Below, in pieces: positions 16,764 to 24,389 of a stretch of DNA of 64,000 bases; within the stretch, counting starts at the first letter, position 1, and every line of letters starts with the position of its first letter. Source of the DNA: Vibrio tubiashii ATCC 19109 (lineage in GTDB: Bacteria; Pseudomonadota; Gammaproteobacteria; Enterobacterales; Vibrionaceae). The stretch lies in contig NZ_CP009354.1 in NCBI RefSeq assembly GCF_000772105.1, forward strand, positions 2,046,001 through 2,110,000, written 5' to 3'. Under the pieces are notes generated by a model. The model did no database searches. It saw only the letters and a program-made list of their open reading frames with translations, and was not told where the DNA came from. Both the position numbers and the translations under genes were made by a program.

Positions 16764-17534
16764 TTACTGACCGTAAACGTCGTAGTTGAAGTACTTAGCA
16801 GCGATGTCCTGGTAAACACCTTTCTCACGTAGAGATAGAATAGCTGCGTCTAACTTCTTAGTTAGGTCTTTGTCTTGCTTACGTACAGCGATACCGAAGC
16901 CGTCACCGAACCACTTAGGATCAGTTAGCGATGGACCAACGAATTCGTATGCTTCACCACCTGCTTTGTTCAGTACGCCTTCTTCAAGCGCTGACGCATC
17001 ACCCAATACTGCAGCAACACGGCCGTTAGCAAGATCTAGGTAAGCTTCATCAAAAGAGCCGTAACGAACGATTTCTACTTTGTCACCGTAGTTATCAGTT
17101 AGGTACTTGTCGTGAGTTGTTGCTCGTTGTACCGCAATTTTTTGGCCAGCTAGGTTGTCAAAGTCTAAGCCTGCGCCTTTCTTAGCGATAAATTTGTTCG
17201 GGATAAGCGCGTATTTGCCAGTGAAATCAACTTTCTTCTTACGTTCTTCAGTAATTGACATTGCAGCAATGATCGCATCGTATTTACGTGCAAGTAGTGA
17301 AGGAATGATGCCATCCCAATCCTGAGCAACGATCTTACATTTCACCTGCATTTCAGTACAAAGCGCGTTCGCCATGTCTACATCAAAGCCTTTTAGAGAA
17401 CCATCAGCCTCTGTCCAGCTAAACGGAGGGTAAGCACCTTCAATACCGAAGCGAACTGTTTTCCATTCTTTCGCTTGCGCTACGCCAGATACCGCAGTCG
17501 CTGCCAGTGTTGCTGCTAATAACCACTTTTTCAT
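16764..17534 (-). CDS. Periplasmic basic amino acid-binding protein
   Basis: A 256-residue solute-binding protein of the HisJ/ArgT/ArtJ family (SBP class 3). The signal peptide MKKWLLAATLAATAVSGVAQA is cleaved after AQA. The mature protein starts KEWKTVRFGIEGAYPPFSW and carries GFDVDMANALC, the WDGIIPSLLARKYDAIIAAMSIT ligand loop and a ligand-contact Arg followed by ATTHDKYL. The codon giving MKKW is preferred because GGAG lies seven bases before it; the ATG two codons upstream is too close. The binding protein sits between the ATPase and permease genes and is probably the most abundant product of the operon. Confidence 0.87.
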   Translation of the reverse strand: MKKWLLAATLAATAVSGVAQAKEWKTVRFGIEGAYPPFSWTEADGSLKGFDVDMANALCTEMQVKCKIVAQDWDGIIPSLLARKYDAIIAAMSITEERKKKVDFTGKYALIPNKFIAKKGAGLDFDNLAGQKIAVQRATTHDKYLTDNYGDKVEIVRYGSFDEAYLDLANGRVAAVLGDASALEEGVLNKAGGEAYEFVGPSLTDPKWFGDGFGIAVRKQDKDLTKKLDAAILSLREKGVYQDIAAKYFNYDVYGQ

Positions 17535-17604
17535 TTCCATACTCCTGTGATTGTGATTCTTATTTTTAACTTAGTTGTTGGTTGTGTTTGCCGCTAAGCG
17601 GCGA

Positions 17605-18375
17605 TTAATAAATTGATGAGATAAACTGCTGCAGACGCTCTGAGTCCGGATTAGTAAAGAGTTTAGCTGGATCACCCTGCTCTTCCACTAAACCTTGGTG
17701 TAAGAACATCACATGATTCGATACGTCACGAGCAAAGGCCATTTCGTGAGTCACCACTAACATGGTTCGACCTTCTTCAGCCAAGTCACGCATAACGCCA
17801 AGCACTTCACCAACGAGCTCTGGGTCAAGCGCTGATGTAGGTTCATCAAACAACATGACTTCAGGGTCTACCGCTAACGCACGGGCGATAGCAGCGCGTT
17901 GCTGCTGACCACCTGATAAGTGACCTGGGTAATAATCTTTGCGCTCGTACAGACCCACTTTCTTTAATAGGATTTCTGCGTTTTCAATCGCTTGAGCTTT
18001 AGGTACACCCAATACATGTACAGGTGCCTCGATGACATTTTCGAGCACTGTCATGTGTGACCAGAGGTTGAATCCTTGGAAAACCATAGCAAGACGCGAA
18101 CGGATGCGTTGAACTTGCTTTTCATTGGCAGGAACCGCCTCACCTTGGCGATTGTTTTTCATTTGAATTAACTCACCGTTAACCCAAATCTCGCCTTCGG
18201 TTGGTGTTTCAAGAAGGTTTATACATCTAAGAAAGGTACTTTTACCGGAACCTGATGAACCGATAATAGAAATGACGTCCCCTTTATGAGCTTCTAACGA
18301 GATGCCCTTTAAAACTTCATTTTGTCCGAATGTTTTGTGCAGTTCTTTTATGTCCAGCGCTGGTACATCTTTCAT
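17605..18375 (-). CDS. Basic amino acid ABC transporter ATPase (HisP/ArtP type)
   Basis: A 256-residue ABC ATPase with Walker A GSSGSGKST, the signature LSGGQQQR, Walker B VMLFDEPTSALD and switch His in VVTHEM. The FLRCINLLETPTEGEIWVNG and RIRSRLAMVFQGFNLWSHMTVLENV stretches are those of HisP and ArtP polar amino acid ATPases. It powers the importer formed with the next three genes. The ATG has an AGGGAG ribosome site. It is the first gene of the operon; the promoter must lie in the long upstream gap, where CATAAT at 18397-18402 is a possible minus-10 element. Confidence 0.88.
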   Translation of the reverse strand: MKDVPALDIKELHKTFGQNEVLKGISLEAHKGDVISIIGSSGSGKSTFLRCINLLETPTEGEIWVNGELIQMKNNRQGEAVPANEKQVQRIRSRLAMVFQGFNLWSHMTVLENVIEAPVHVLGVPKAQAIENAEILLKKVGLYERKDYYPGHLSGGQQQRAAIARALAVDPEVMLFDEPTSALDPELVGEVLGVMRDLAEEGRTMLVVTHEMAFARDVSNHVMFLHQGLVEEQGDPAKLFTNPDSERLQQFISSIY

Positions 18376-18803
18376 GCGCTTTTACTCCCTGTATTTATTA
18401 TGACCAATTGCATTGTCTAAACGCTCTTGGCTGACTGCTGGGTTCCACCCACATTGCGATACAAACTAGCACTACCCCGCCCAACTTGCAACAAATTATT
18501 AACCTACAAATCAGCAATATCTAGCCACTTTATATGACTAATAATGCATTCAACAGTCAAAAAAGCTCCAAAATTCGCATAAAACACTTCCTCAACCAAA
18601 CAATAAACCAAATCTATTAATTAACAATTTTATAAAAACAAGATCTATCTCAACAAACCATCTCAAGTTTGATATTGGTCGCGATTTAACTCCTTGTTAT
18701 GCGCTAATAAAACTCACATTATGAAACTAAATTTCAATCAAAACTTATCTTGTCTTGCCGACTCGTCGATGTTGTGTAGTTTTCTTTCACAACCTTTCAT
18801 AAA

Positions 18804-18817
18804 GTGATCTAAATCAA
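18804..18817. promoter_or_regulatory. Candidate FNR box upstream of the DUF3360 gene
   Basis: GTGAT-CTAA-ATCAA matches the FNR consensus TTGAT-N4-ATCAA at nine of ten positions. If used as a class II site (centre near -41), transcription would begin near 18852, giving a ~195-nt leader that contains the hairpins described for 18901-19008. Confidence 0.5.
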
Positions 18818-18900
18818 TCACTCTTAAGGGTTAGCACGTTAAACTCGCGTCAAAGATAAAAGCCTCAATAGTCGTACTTTTTGTCTTTAAATCCTCTATG

Positions 18901-19008
18901 CTATAGCACATCAAGTGCACGCCACATGAGGTAGACCGGGAATCAAAGGCAGGAAGCTATGCCGGGTTTTTACTGAGTGACCGACACAGAATAATAATCG
19001 GGTCACTC
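18901..19008 (+). ncRNA. Structured 5' leader of the DUF3360 gene, possible riboswitch
   Basis: Three consecutive hairpins can be drawn: GCAC-N5-GTGC (18906-18918); an imperfect stem ACC..GGCA with TGCC.GGT (18935-18967) with a large one-sided internal loop, followed by T5; and a perfect 8-bp stem GAGTGACC/GGTCACTC (18975-19008) with an 18-nt loop. The ribosome site (GAGGA) and ATG follow within 40 nt. I could not match it to a riboswitch class I know; no ligand is proposed. Confidence 0.4.
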
Positions 19009-19046
19009 TTTGAAGAATCATTAACTTTTTAGAATATGAGGAATCT

Positions 19047-20594
19047 ATGTCAGACGCAGTCAATAAACCGCACTCTGATTCGGATATCGAAAATAAGAGC
19101 TATCAAGAGCTGCATCGTCCAGCTTCTGAGTTTGAAAGCCGTTCAGACTATCTAGACCACGAACTACAAATCATGAAGCCACGTCGCTTTGGTTTGAACC
19201 TTCCTGGTCGCGACTTCCGTTTCGAGCTTGAAGACCTAGTTCCAGCACTTGCAGGTACTATCGGTATTATCGCGATGTACTCTGCGGTAATGATGTCTTG
19301 GGCTGAGGGGCTTACGGCCGCTTGGGACCATATTAACCTAGGTAAAGAATTTGCGATTGAAGTCGCGCGTGTAGAGATGCTTATCCCTGCGCTGCTATTC
19401 TGTGTTCTTGCCTCTGGTTTCATTAACCCGAAAGCAAACCTTGCCGGTAACCACGGCCCAATGATCCCTCTTATCGGCACGATCGCTCTAGCCGGTGCTC
19501 ACCCTCTTGCATTGGCAATCCTAATCGGTATCTTCGGTCTGCTACTTAGCTTCCTTAAAGGCGGTTCTAAGCTAGTTAACTTGACCTCACAAGGAACCGC
19601 GGGCGGCTTGCTTATTTTCCTTGGTTTAACCGGTACCATGAGCCAAATTAACTCCATCCAGTCTTGGGCAGTCGGTCTGCAGTCAGACACTGTTGTCGCT
19701 GGCAGCATGGGTTATGTTGGCCTTATCGTTCTAGCCGTCACTATTGCACTTTACGCCTACCTAGCGAAAGTGAACAAGCGTTGGCTAGCCATCCCAGTGT
19801 GTGCCTTTACTGGTCTCGTGATTGCTCTCGTTCTTGGTGCAGGGTTCGACATCAAATTCGTGACTGAAACAGGTCTACCAAACCTAAACCCTGTTTACTG
19901 GTGGGGCAGCACTGAAGAAGGTTGGATGCTAGGTCTACCAAACGTAGAACACTTTATTGCATCTCTTCCATTTGCGATTCTTGCCGTAGCAATGTGGTCT
20001 CCTGACTTCTTAGGTCACCGTATCTTCCAAGAGCTGAACTACCCTAAAAAGACTGAAAAAGTACTCATGGACGTTGATGACACAATGACGATGTGTTCAA
20101 TCCGTCAAATGGTTGGTACAGCAGTCGGTGGTGGTAACATCACGTCATCTTGGGGTACATACATGATCCCAGCAGCGATCGCGAAACGTCCTATCCCAGC
20201 GGGTGCTATCCTTCTTGGTCTATTGGTTATGATCATCGCTATCCTAGGTTTCCCGATGGATATCGCAGTATGGCCGCCAGTAATGCGCGTCGCCCTGCTA
20301 GTTGGTGTATCGCTTCCTCTACTTGAAGCTGGTATGCAGATGGTGAAAGACTCAAAAGATTCACAAGCAGCAGGTATCTGTATCTTCGGCTCTGCAGTTG
20401 TGAACCCAGTTCTTGCTTGGGCACTGACTATGCTACTGGATAACAACGGTCTGATTGGTGATAAAGAGCGTGCATCACGCCTATCATTTGTCGATAAAAT
20501 CGTGATTCCAGTTGGCGTACTTGTTATCTGTCTAGTGGCAATGCTAGCGGTAGGCATGCTTGAAGGCCAATACGGCATCCCTGCATTCCTATAA
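19047..20594 (+). CDS. DUF3360 family multi-pass membrane protein
   Basis: A 515-residue protein with a ~65-residue soluble N-terminus and about eleven or twelve membrane helices. I recognise it as the DUF3360 family of Vibrio and related marine bacteria. The GNHGPMIPLIGTIALAG and GGNITSSWGTYMIPAAIAKRP stretches and the overall layout resemble the SulP/NCS2 permease fold, so an anion or nucleobase/carboxylate transporter is a reasonable guess, not a demonstrated function. The ATG has GAGGA six bases upstream. It has its own terminator and sits directly upstream of pflB, where many bacteria have the formate channel focA. An FNR-type site upstream suggests anaerobic expression. Confidence 0.75.
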   Translation: MSDAVNKPHSDSDIENKSYQELHRPASEFESRSDYLDHELQIMKPRRFGLNLPGRDFRFELEDLVPALAGTIGIIAMYSAVMMSWAEGLTAAWDHINLGKEFAIEVARVEMLIPALLFCVLASGFINPKANLAGNHGPMIPLIGTIALAGAHPLALAILIGIFGLLLSFLKGGSKLVNLTSQGTAGGLLIFLGLTGTMSQINSIQSWAVGLQSDTVVAGSMGYVGLIVLAVTIALYAYLAKVNKRWLAIPVCAFTGLVIALVLGAGFDIKFVTETGLPNLNPVYWWGSTEEGWMLGLPNVEHFIASLPFAILAVAMWSPDFLGHRIFQELNYPKKTEKVLMDVDDTMTMCSIRQMVGTAVGGGNITSSWGTYMIPAAIAKRPIPAGAILLGLLVMIIAILGFPMDIAVWPPVMRVALLVGVSLPLLEAGMQMVKDSKDSQAAGICIFGSAVVNPVLAWALTMLLDNNGLIGDKERASRLSFVDKIVIPVGVLVICLVAMLAVGMLEGQYGIPAFL

Positions 20595-20602
20595 CCAACA
20601 CC

Positions 20603-20638
20603 AAGTTGAGAGTCGACAACGGCTCTCAACTTTTTTTT
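20603..20638 (+). terminator. Terminator after the DUF3360 gene
   Basis: AAGTTGAGAG pairs with CTCTCAACTT around a ten-base loop and is followed by a run of eight T. Confidence 0.9.
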
Positions 20639-20834
20639 AATATCTGTATCAATACTAAAAAAAACTTTAGATAAAGGGCGATTTATTGATTTAGTTTAAG
20701 GTTTGCAAAATTTTTTTAGTTTATCCTTGAAACCAAGTTAATAGATCACCATATAAAAAGTAGTGACAATATTTATAGTTTTATGTCCTTTCAGTGATCG
20801 ATTTTAAAGACTATACATATTGTTATTCATAAGA

Positions 20835-20916
20835 GTGTACCGCCCCATGATTGGGAGTCTGACTCGCTCAACGGATCAGATAGGTACGTGTTTTTTCTAC
20901 TAAAAAGGTAGGTATG
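20835..20916 (+). ncRNA. Branched pflB leader RNA with possible alternative pairing to the ribosome site
   Basis: A closing stem GTACC (20837-20841) with GGTAC (20883-20887), extendable by two G-U pairs, encloses two hairpins: CCC/GGG with loop ATGATT (20844-20855) and TCTGA/TCAGA (20858-20880) with inner CG pairs. A T6 run follows at 20891-20896. The same left arm GTACC can instead pair with GGTAG or GGTAT at 20907-20915, which overlaps the ribosome-binding site. The two folds are mutually exclusive, the layout expected of a translational switch. Confidence 0.45.
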
Positions 20917-20918
20917 TC

Positions 20919-23195
20919 ATGGCAGAGCAATTTGCTAAAGCTTGGGAAGGTTTTGCTGAAGGTGATTGGCAAAACACAGTTAACGTTCGCGACTTCATTC
21001 AGAAGAACTACACTCCGTACGAAGGCGACGAATCTTTCCTAGTTTCTGAAGGTACTGAAGCGACTAATACGCTTTGGGCTAAAGTAATGGAAGGCATCAA
21101 GCAGGAGAACTCTACTCACGCACCTGTTGATTTCGATACTTCTGTTATCTCTACCATCACTTCTCATGATGCTGGTTACATCAACAAAGACCTTGAAACT
21201 ATCGTTGGTCTTCAGACTGAAGCGCCTCTAAAACGTGCAATCATGCCTAACGGCGGTGTACGTATGATCGAAGGTTCTTGTAAAGCTTACGGCCGTACAC
21301 TAGATCCGCAAGTATCTAAAATCTACTCTGAGTACCGCAAAACGCACAACCAAGGCGTTTTCGATGTGTACTCTCCTGATATCCTAAAATGTCGTAAGTC
21401 TGGTGTTCTAACTGGTCTTCCAGATGCATACGGTCGCGGACGTATCATCGGTGACTACCGTCGTGTTGCACTGTACGGTGTAGACTTCCTAATGAAGGAC
21501 AAAGTTGCTCAGTTCCACTCTACTCAAGAGAAACTAGAAGCTGGCGACGATCTACAGATGACTATGCAGCTGCGTGAAGAGCTTCAAGAGCAGCACCGCG
21601 CACTTGGTCAACTAAAAGAAATGGCTGCGTCTTACGGCTTCGACATTTCTGGTCCTGCGACTACAGCTCAAGAAGCTATCCAGTGGACTTACTTCGGTTA
21701 CCTAGCGGCCGTTAAATCTCAAAACGGCGCAGCAATGTCTCTAGGTCGTACTTCGACTTTCCTTGACGTTTACGTTGAGCGTGACATCGCAGCTGGCATC
21801 ATCACTGAAGAACAAGCTCAGGAAATGATCGACCACTTCGTAATGAAACTACGTATGGTTCGCTTCCTACGTACTCCTGAGTACGATGAGCTATTCTCTG
21901 GCGACCCAATCTGGGCAACAGAATCTATGGGTGGTATGGGTGTTGACGGTCGTACACTAGTAACACGTACTAACTTCCGTTTCCTAAACACGCTTTACAC
22001 TATGGGTCCTTCTCCAGAGCCAAACATCACTGTTCTTTGGTCTGAGCAACTACCTGACGGCTTCAAGAAGTTCTGTGCGAAAGTATCTATCGATACGTCT
22101 TCTATCCAGTACGAAAACGACGACCTAATGCGTCCAGATTTCGACAACGATGACTACGCTATCGCTTGTTGTGTATCGCCAATGGTTATCGGTAAGCACA
22201 TGCAGTTCTTCGGCGCTCGTGCGAACCTAGCTAAAACTCTACTTTACGTTATCAACGGCGGTGTAGATGAGAAGCTTAAGATCCAAGTTGGTCCTAAGAC
22301 TGAAGCAATGACTGACGAAGTTCTAGACTTCGACAAAGTTTGGGCTGGTCTAGACAACTTCATGGATTGGCTAGCGAAGCAATACGTGACTGCGCTAAAC
22401 GCAATCCACTACTCTCACGACAAGTACAGCTACGAAGCAGCGCTTATGGCTCTACACGACCGTGACGTACGTCGTACAATGGCTTGTGGTATCGCTGGTC
22501 TATCTGTTGCTGCTGACTCTCTGTCTGCAATCAAGTACGGTACAGTTAAGCCAATCCGTGACGAAGACGGCATCGCGATCGACTTCGACATCTCTGGCGA
22601 CTACCCGAAATTTGGTAACAACGACGCACGTGTTGATGACATGGCTTGTGAACTTGTGACTATCTTCATGAACAAGATCCGTAAGCTTAAGACTTACCGT
22701 GATGCAGTACCTACACAGTCTATCCTGACTATCACTTCAAACGTGGTATACGGTAAGAAGACAGGTACTACGCCAGACGGTCGTAAAGCAGGTGCTCCAT
22801 TCGCTCCAGGTGCAAACCCAATGCACGGTCGCGATGAGAAAGGTGCGGTAGCATCTCTAACATCTGTAGGTAAACTACCGTTTGCTGACGCGAAAGATGG
22901 TATCTCTTACACCTTCTCTATCGTGCCAAATGCACTAGGTAAAGAAGAGAACTCTCAGCGTGCTAACCTTGCTGGTCTTATGGATGGTTACTTCCACCAC
23001 GAGCAAGGCATTGAAGGTGGTCAACACCTAAACGTGAACGTTCTTAACCGTGAAACTCTAGAAGACGCAGTTAAGCACCCTGAGAACTACCCTCAGCTAA
23101 CAATCCGTGTATCTGGTTACGCTGTACGCTTTAACTCTCTAACAGTTGAGCAGCAAAAAGACGTAATCGCACGTACATTCACTGAGTCTCTATAA
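20919..23195 (+). CDS. pflB: Formate C-acetyltransferase (pyruvate formate-lyase)
   Basis: A 758-residue glycyl-radical enzyme converting pyruvate and CoA to acetyl-CoA and formate during anaerobic growth. Gly733 in RVSGYAVRF is the radical site and the adjacent Cys417-Cys418 (ACCVSPM) are the catalytic thiols, so the active site is complete. The length is two residues shorter than E. coli PflB. The ATG has an AAGGTAGG ribosome site. Codon choice is strongly biased to a few preferred codons (GGT, CGT, TCT, CTA, AAC) compared with neighbours, as expected of a very highly expressed gene. The activase gene pflA is 3.3 kb downstream rather than adjacent. Confidence 0.98.
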   Translation: MAEQFAKAWEGFAEGDWQNTVNVRDFIQKNYTPYEGDESFLVSEGTEATNTLWAKVMEGIKQENSTHAPVDFDTSVISTITSHDAGYINKDLETIVGLQTEAPLKRAIMPNGGVRMIEGSCKAYGRTLDPQVSKIYSEYRKTHNQGVFDVYSPDILKCRKSGVLTGLPDAYGRGRIIGDYRRVALYGVDFLMKDKVAQFHSTQEKLEAGDDLQMTMQLREELQEQHRALGQLKEMAASYGFDISGPATTAQEAIQWTYFGYLAAVKSQNGAAMSLGRTSTFLDVYVERDIAAGIITEEQAQEMIDHFVMKLRMVRFLRTPEYDELFSGDPIWATESMGGMGVDGRTLVTRTNFRFLNTLYTMGPSPEPNITVLWSEQLPDGFKKFCAKVSIDTSSIQYENDDLMRPDFDNDDYAIACCVSPMVIGKHMQFFGARANLAKTLLYVINGGVDEKLKIQVGPKTEAMTDEVLDFDKVWAGLDNFMDWLAKQYVTALNAIHYSHDKYSYEAALMALHDRDVRRTMACGIAGLSVAADSLSAIKYGTVKPIRDEDGIAIDFDISGDYPKFGNNDARVDDMACELVTIFMNKIRKLKTYRDAVPTQSILTITSNVVYGKKTGTTPDGRKAGAPFAPGANPMHGRDEKGAVASLTSVGKLPFADAKDGISYTFSIVPNALGKEENSQRANLAGLMDGYFHHEQGIEGGQHLNVNVLNRETLEDAVKHPENYPQLTIRVSGYAVRFNSLTVEQQKDVIARTFTESL

Positions 23196-23218
23196 TCTCA
23201 GATTAACGAATGATTGAA

Positions 23219-23250
23219 AAAGCCCCGCTTGATGCGGGGCTTTATTTTTT
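23219..23250 (+). terminator. Terminator after pflB
   Basis: AAAGCCCCGC-TTGAT-GCGGGGCTTT, a GC-rich stem followed by ATTTTTT. Confidence 0.93.
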
Positions 23251-23377
23251 CTATCAATCATTTACTACGTATTCAGAGATACGGTGCACATTTCACTTCA
23301 CTGGTATACTTATTGCTAACGTTTAATTCAATTAATCCTGTACTATCAGAACTCTAATTGAGCTAAGCAACAAGCCT

Positions 23378-24385
23378 ATGAAGTTAAATCGAACTCTAAT
23401 TCTGCCTCTACTGCTGGTCTCTACGACGGGCCTAGCTTCAGAAAAATCGACCGTTTCTTTCTCTCTCGACAACGATGGCATTTTCGGTGTCGACCAAGAC
23501 TACACCAACGGCCTGTTTCTCAGCTATACCACTGGCGCGATTACACCCTACCCAATTTTCGAGCCTCTCAGCCTCTCATTTTGGGGTGGAGCTTCATTGG
23601 ACAAATTTGAGTTTGTACTTGGCCATAAGATGTATACACCGTCAGACATTGAGTCGACGACACCTATGGTAAATGACAGGCCTTACGCAGGTTTTCTTCA
23701 TACCGAATTCAACTACATCAGCTTACACCCACAGCAAGCACAACGCTTTAATCTGACTCTGGGTGTTACCGGTGATAAAGCGCTATCAGAAGATGCGCAA
23801 AAATTAGTGCATTCCATCACCAAATCCGACGAGCCCAATGGCTGGGCATTTCAGGTCGACGATAGCTTTGCTGGCAGTGTGGGTTACCTTACTCACTTCA
23901 ACTTATGGCGTCAGCGCTCTATTGCTAACACTGACTGGGAGATCTCTAACGTCTCAGAAATCAACGCGGGTAACTTCCGAAGCGATGTTTCCACTGGCTT
24001 TATGTTCCGCTGGGGTTCAGATTTAGGTGGAAATATGGGCGCGGCCAATATCGATAACGAAAATCCGTTTCGAGCCGGCATGCTTGGAGGCTCTCAAGGC
24101 GGATGGTTTGTCTTTACAGGTATTGAAGCTCGCTATCGCTTCAACGATATTACCGTTGAAGGAGATCGTTCTGGCGTGAGAGATTACGCAATTCAAAAAG
24201 GTGACGATCCAAGCATCTACGACGTAACGTTAGAACACAATCAAGCAACCGCAGTGGCAGGTTTTGCTTGGTACAACCAAAGCTTCGGCGCAACCTTAAC
24301 CGCTACCGCGAAAACGCCAGACTACAAAGAAGCAAAAGAAAGCATGTATGGCACAGGTGGCATTGCCTTATACGCTTTCTTCTAA
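23378..24385 (+). CDS. LpxR family lipid A deacylase-like outer membrane protein
   Basis: A 335-residue exported protein with a ~20-residue signal peptide and a beta-barrel-like mature part ending in Phe-Phe. The N-terminal SLDNDGIFGVDQDYTNGL and later NDRPYAG motifs are the hallmarks of the LpxR (DUF2219) family, whose Salmonella member removes the 3'-acyloxyacyl chain of lipid A in the outer membrane in a calcium-dependent way. The conserved Asn-Asp pair of the active site is present near the mature N-terminus. The gene lies between pflB and the chemoreceptor, reads rightward as a single unit, and stops just four bases from the convergent chemoreceptor gene. The substrate is inferred from the family. 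Confidence 0.82.
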   Translation: MKLNRTLILPLLLVSTTGLASEKSTVSFSLDNDGIFGVDQDYTNGLFLSYTTGAITPYPIFEPLSLSFWGGASLDKFEFVLGHKMYTPSDIESTTPMVNDRPYAGFLHTEFNYISLHPQQAQRFNLTLGVTGDKALSEDAQKLVHSITKSDEPNGWAFQVDDSFAGSVGYLTHFNLWRQRSIANTDWEISNVSEINAGNFRSDVSTGFMFRWGSDLGGNMGAANIDNENPFRAGMLGGSQGGWFVFTGIEARYRFNDITVEGDRSGVRDYAIQKGDDPSIYDVTLEHNQATAVAGFAWYNQSFGATLTATAKTPDYKEAKESMYGTGGIALYAFF

Positions 24386-24389
24386 AGCC

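Larger units (their letters stand above)
18376..19046. promoter_or_regulatory. 671-bp divergent regulatory region, ABC importer and DUF3360 gene
   Basis: AT-rich, no credible gene. The left part must hold the ABC operon promoter. A TGAAA-N5-TTTCA palindrome lies at 18722-18736. On the right there is an FNR-type palindrome (18804-18817) and a hairpin-rich leader (18901-19008) running to the DUF3360 start. I found no convincing ArgR box. Confidence 0.6.
20595..20918 (+). promoter_or_regulatory. 324-bp pflB upstream region
   Basis: After the DUF3360 terminator this AT-rich stretch carries the pflB promoter and leader. TTGAT-TTAG-TTTAA at 20686-20699 is an 8/10 match to the FNR consensus and the only such candidate I see. 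The last ~85 nt can fold into a branched structure (separate entry). pfl genes are FNR- and ArcA-controlled in enterics; control here is inferred. Confidence 0.5.

Noticed and set aside
18530..18740. ArgR box for the basic amino acid importer
   Set aside because: Half-sites such as ATTCA and the TGAAA-N5-TTTCA palindrome occur but with the wrong spacing or sequence; I cannot support an ArgR operator.
18901..18970. c-di-GMP-I, glycine or guanidine riboswitch in the DUF3360 leader
   Set aside because: The conserved core sequences of these classes are not present; left as an unassigned structured leader.
20105..20629. Long open frame (174 codons) antisense to the DUF3360 gene
   Set aside because: It mirrors a membrane-protein coding strand with strong codon bias, has low-complexity Ser/Arg/Ile content and no ribosome site. 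A shadow, not a gene.
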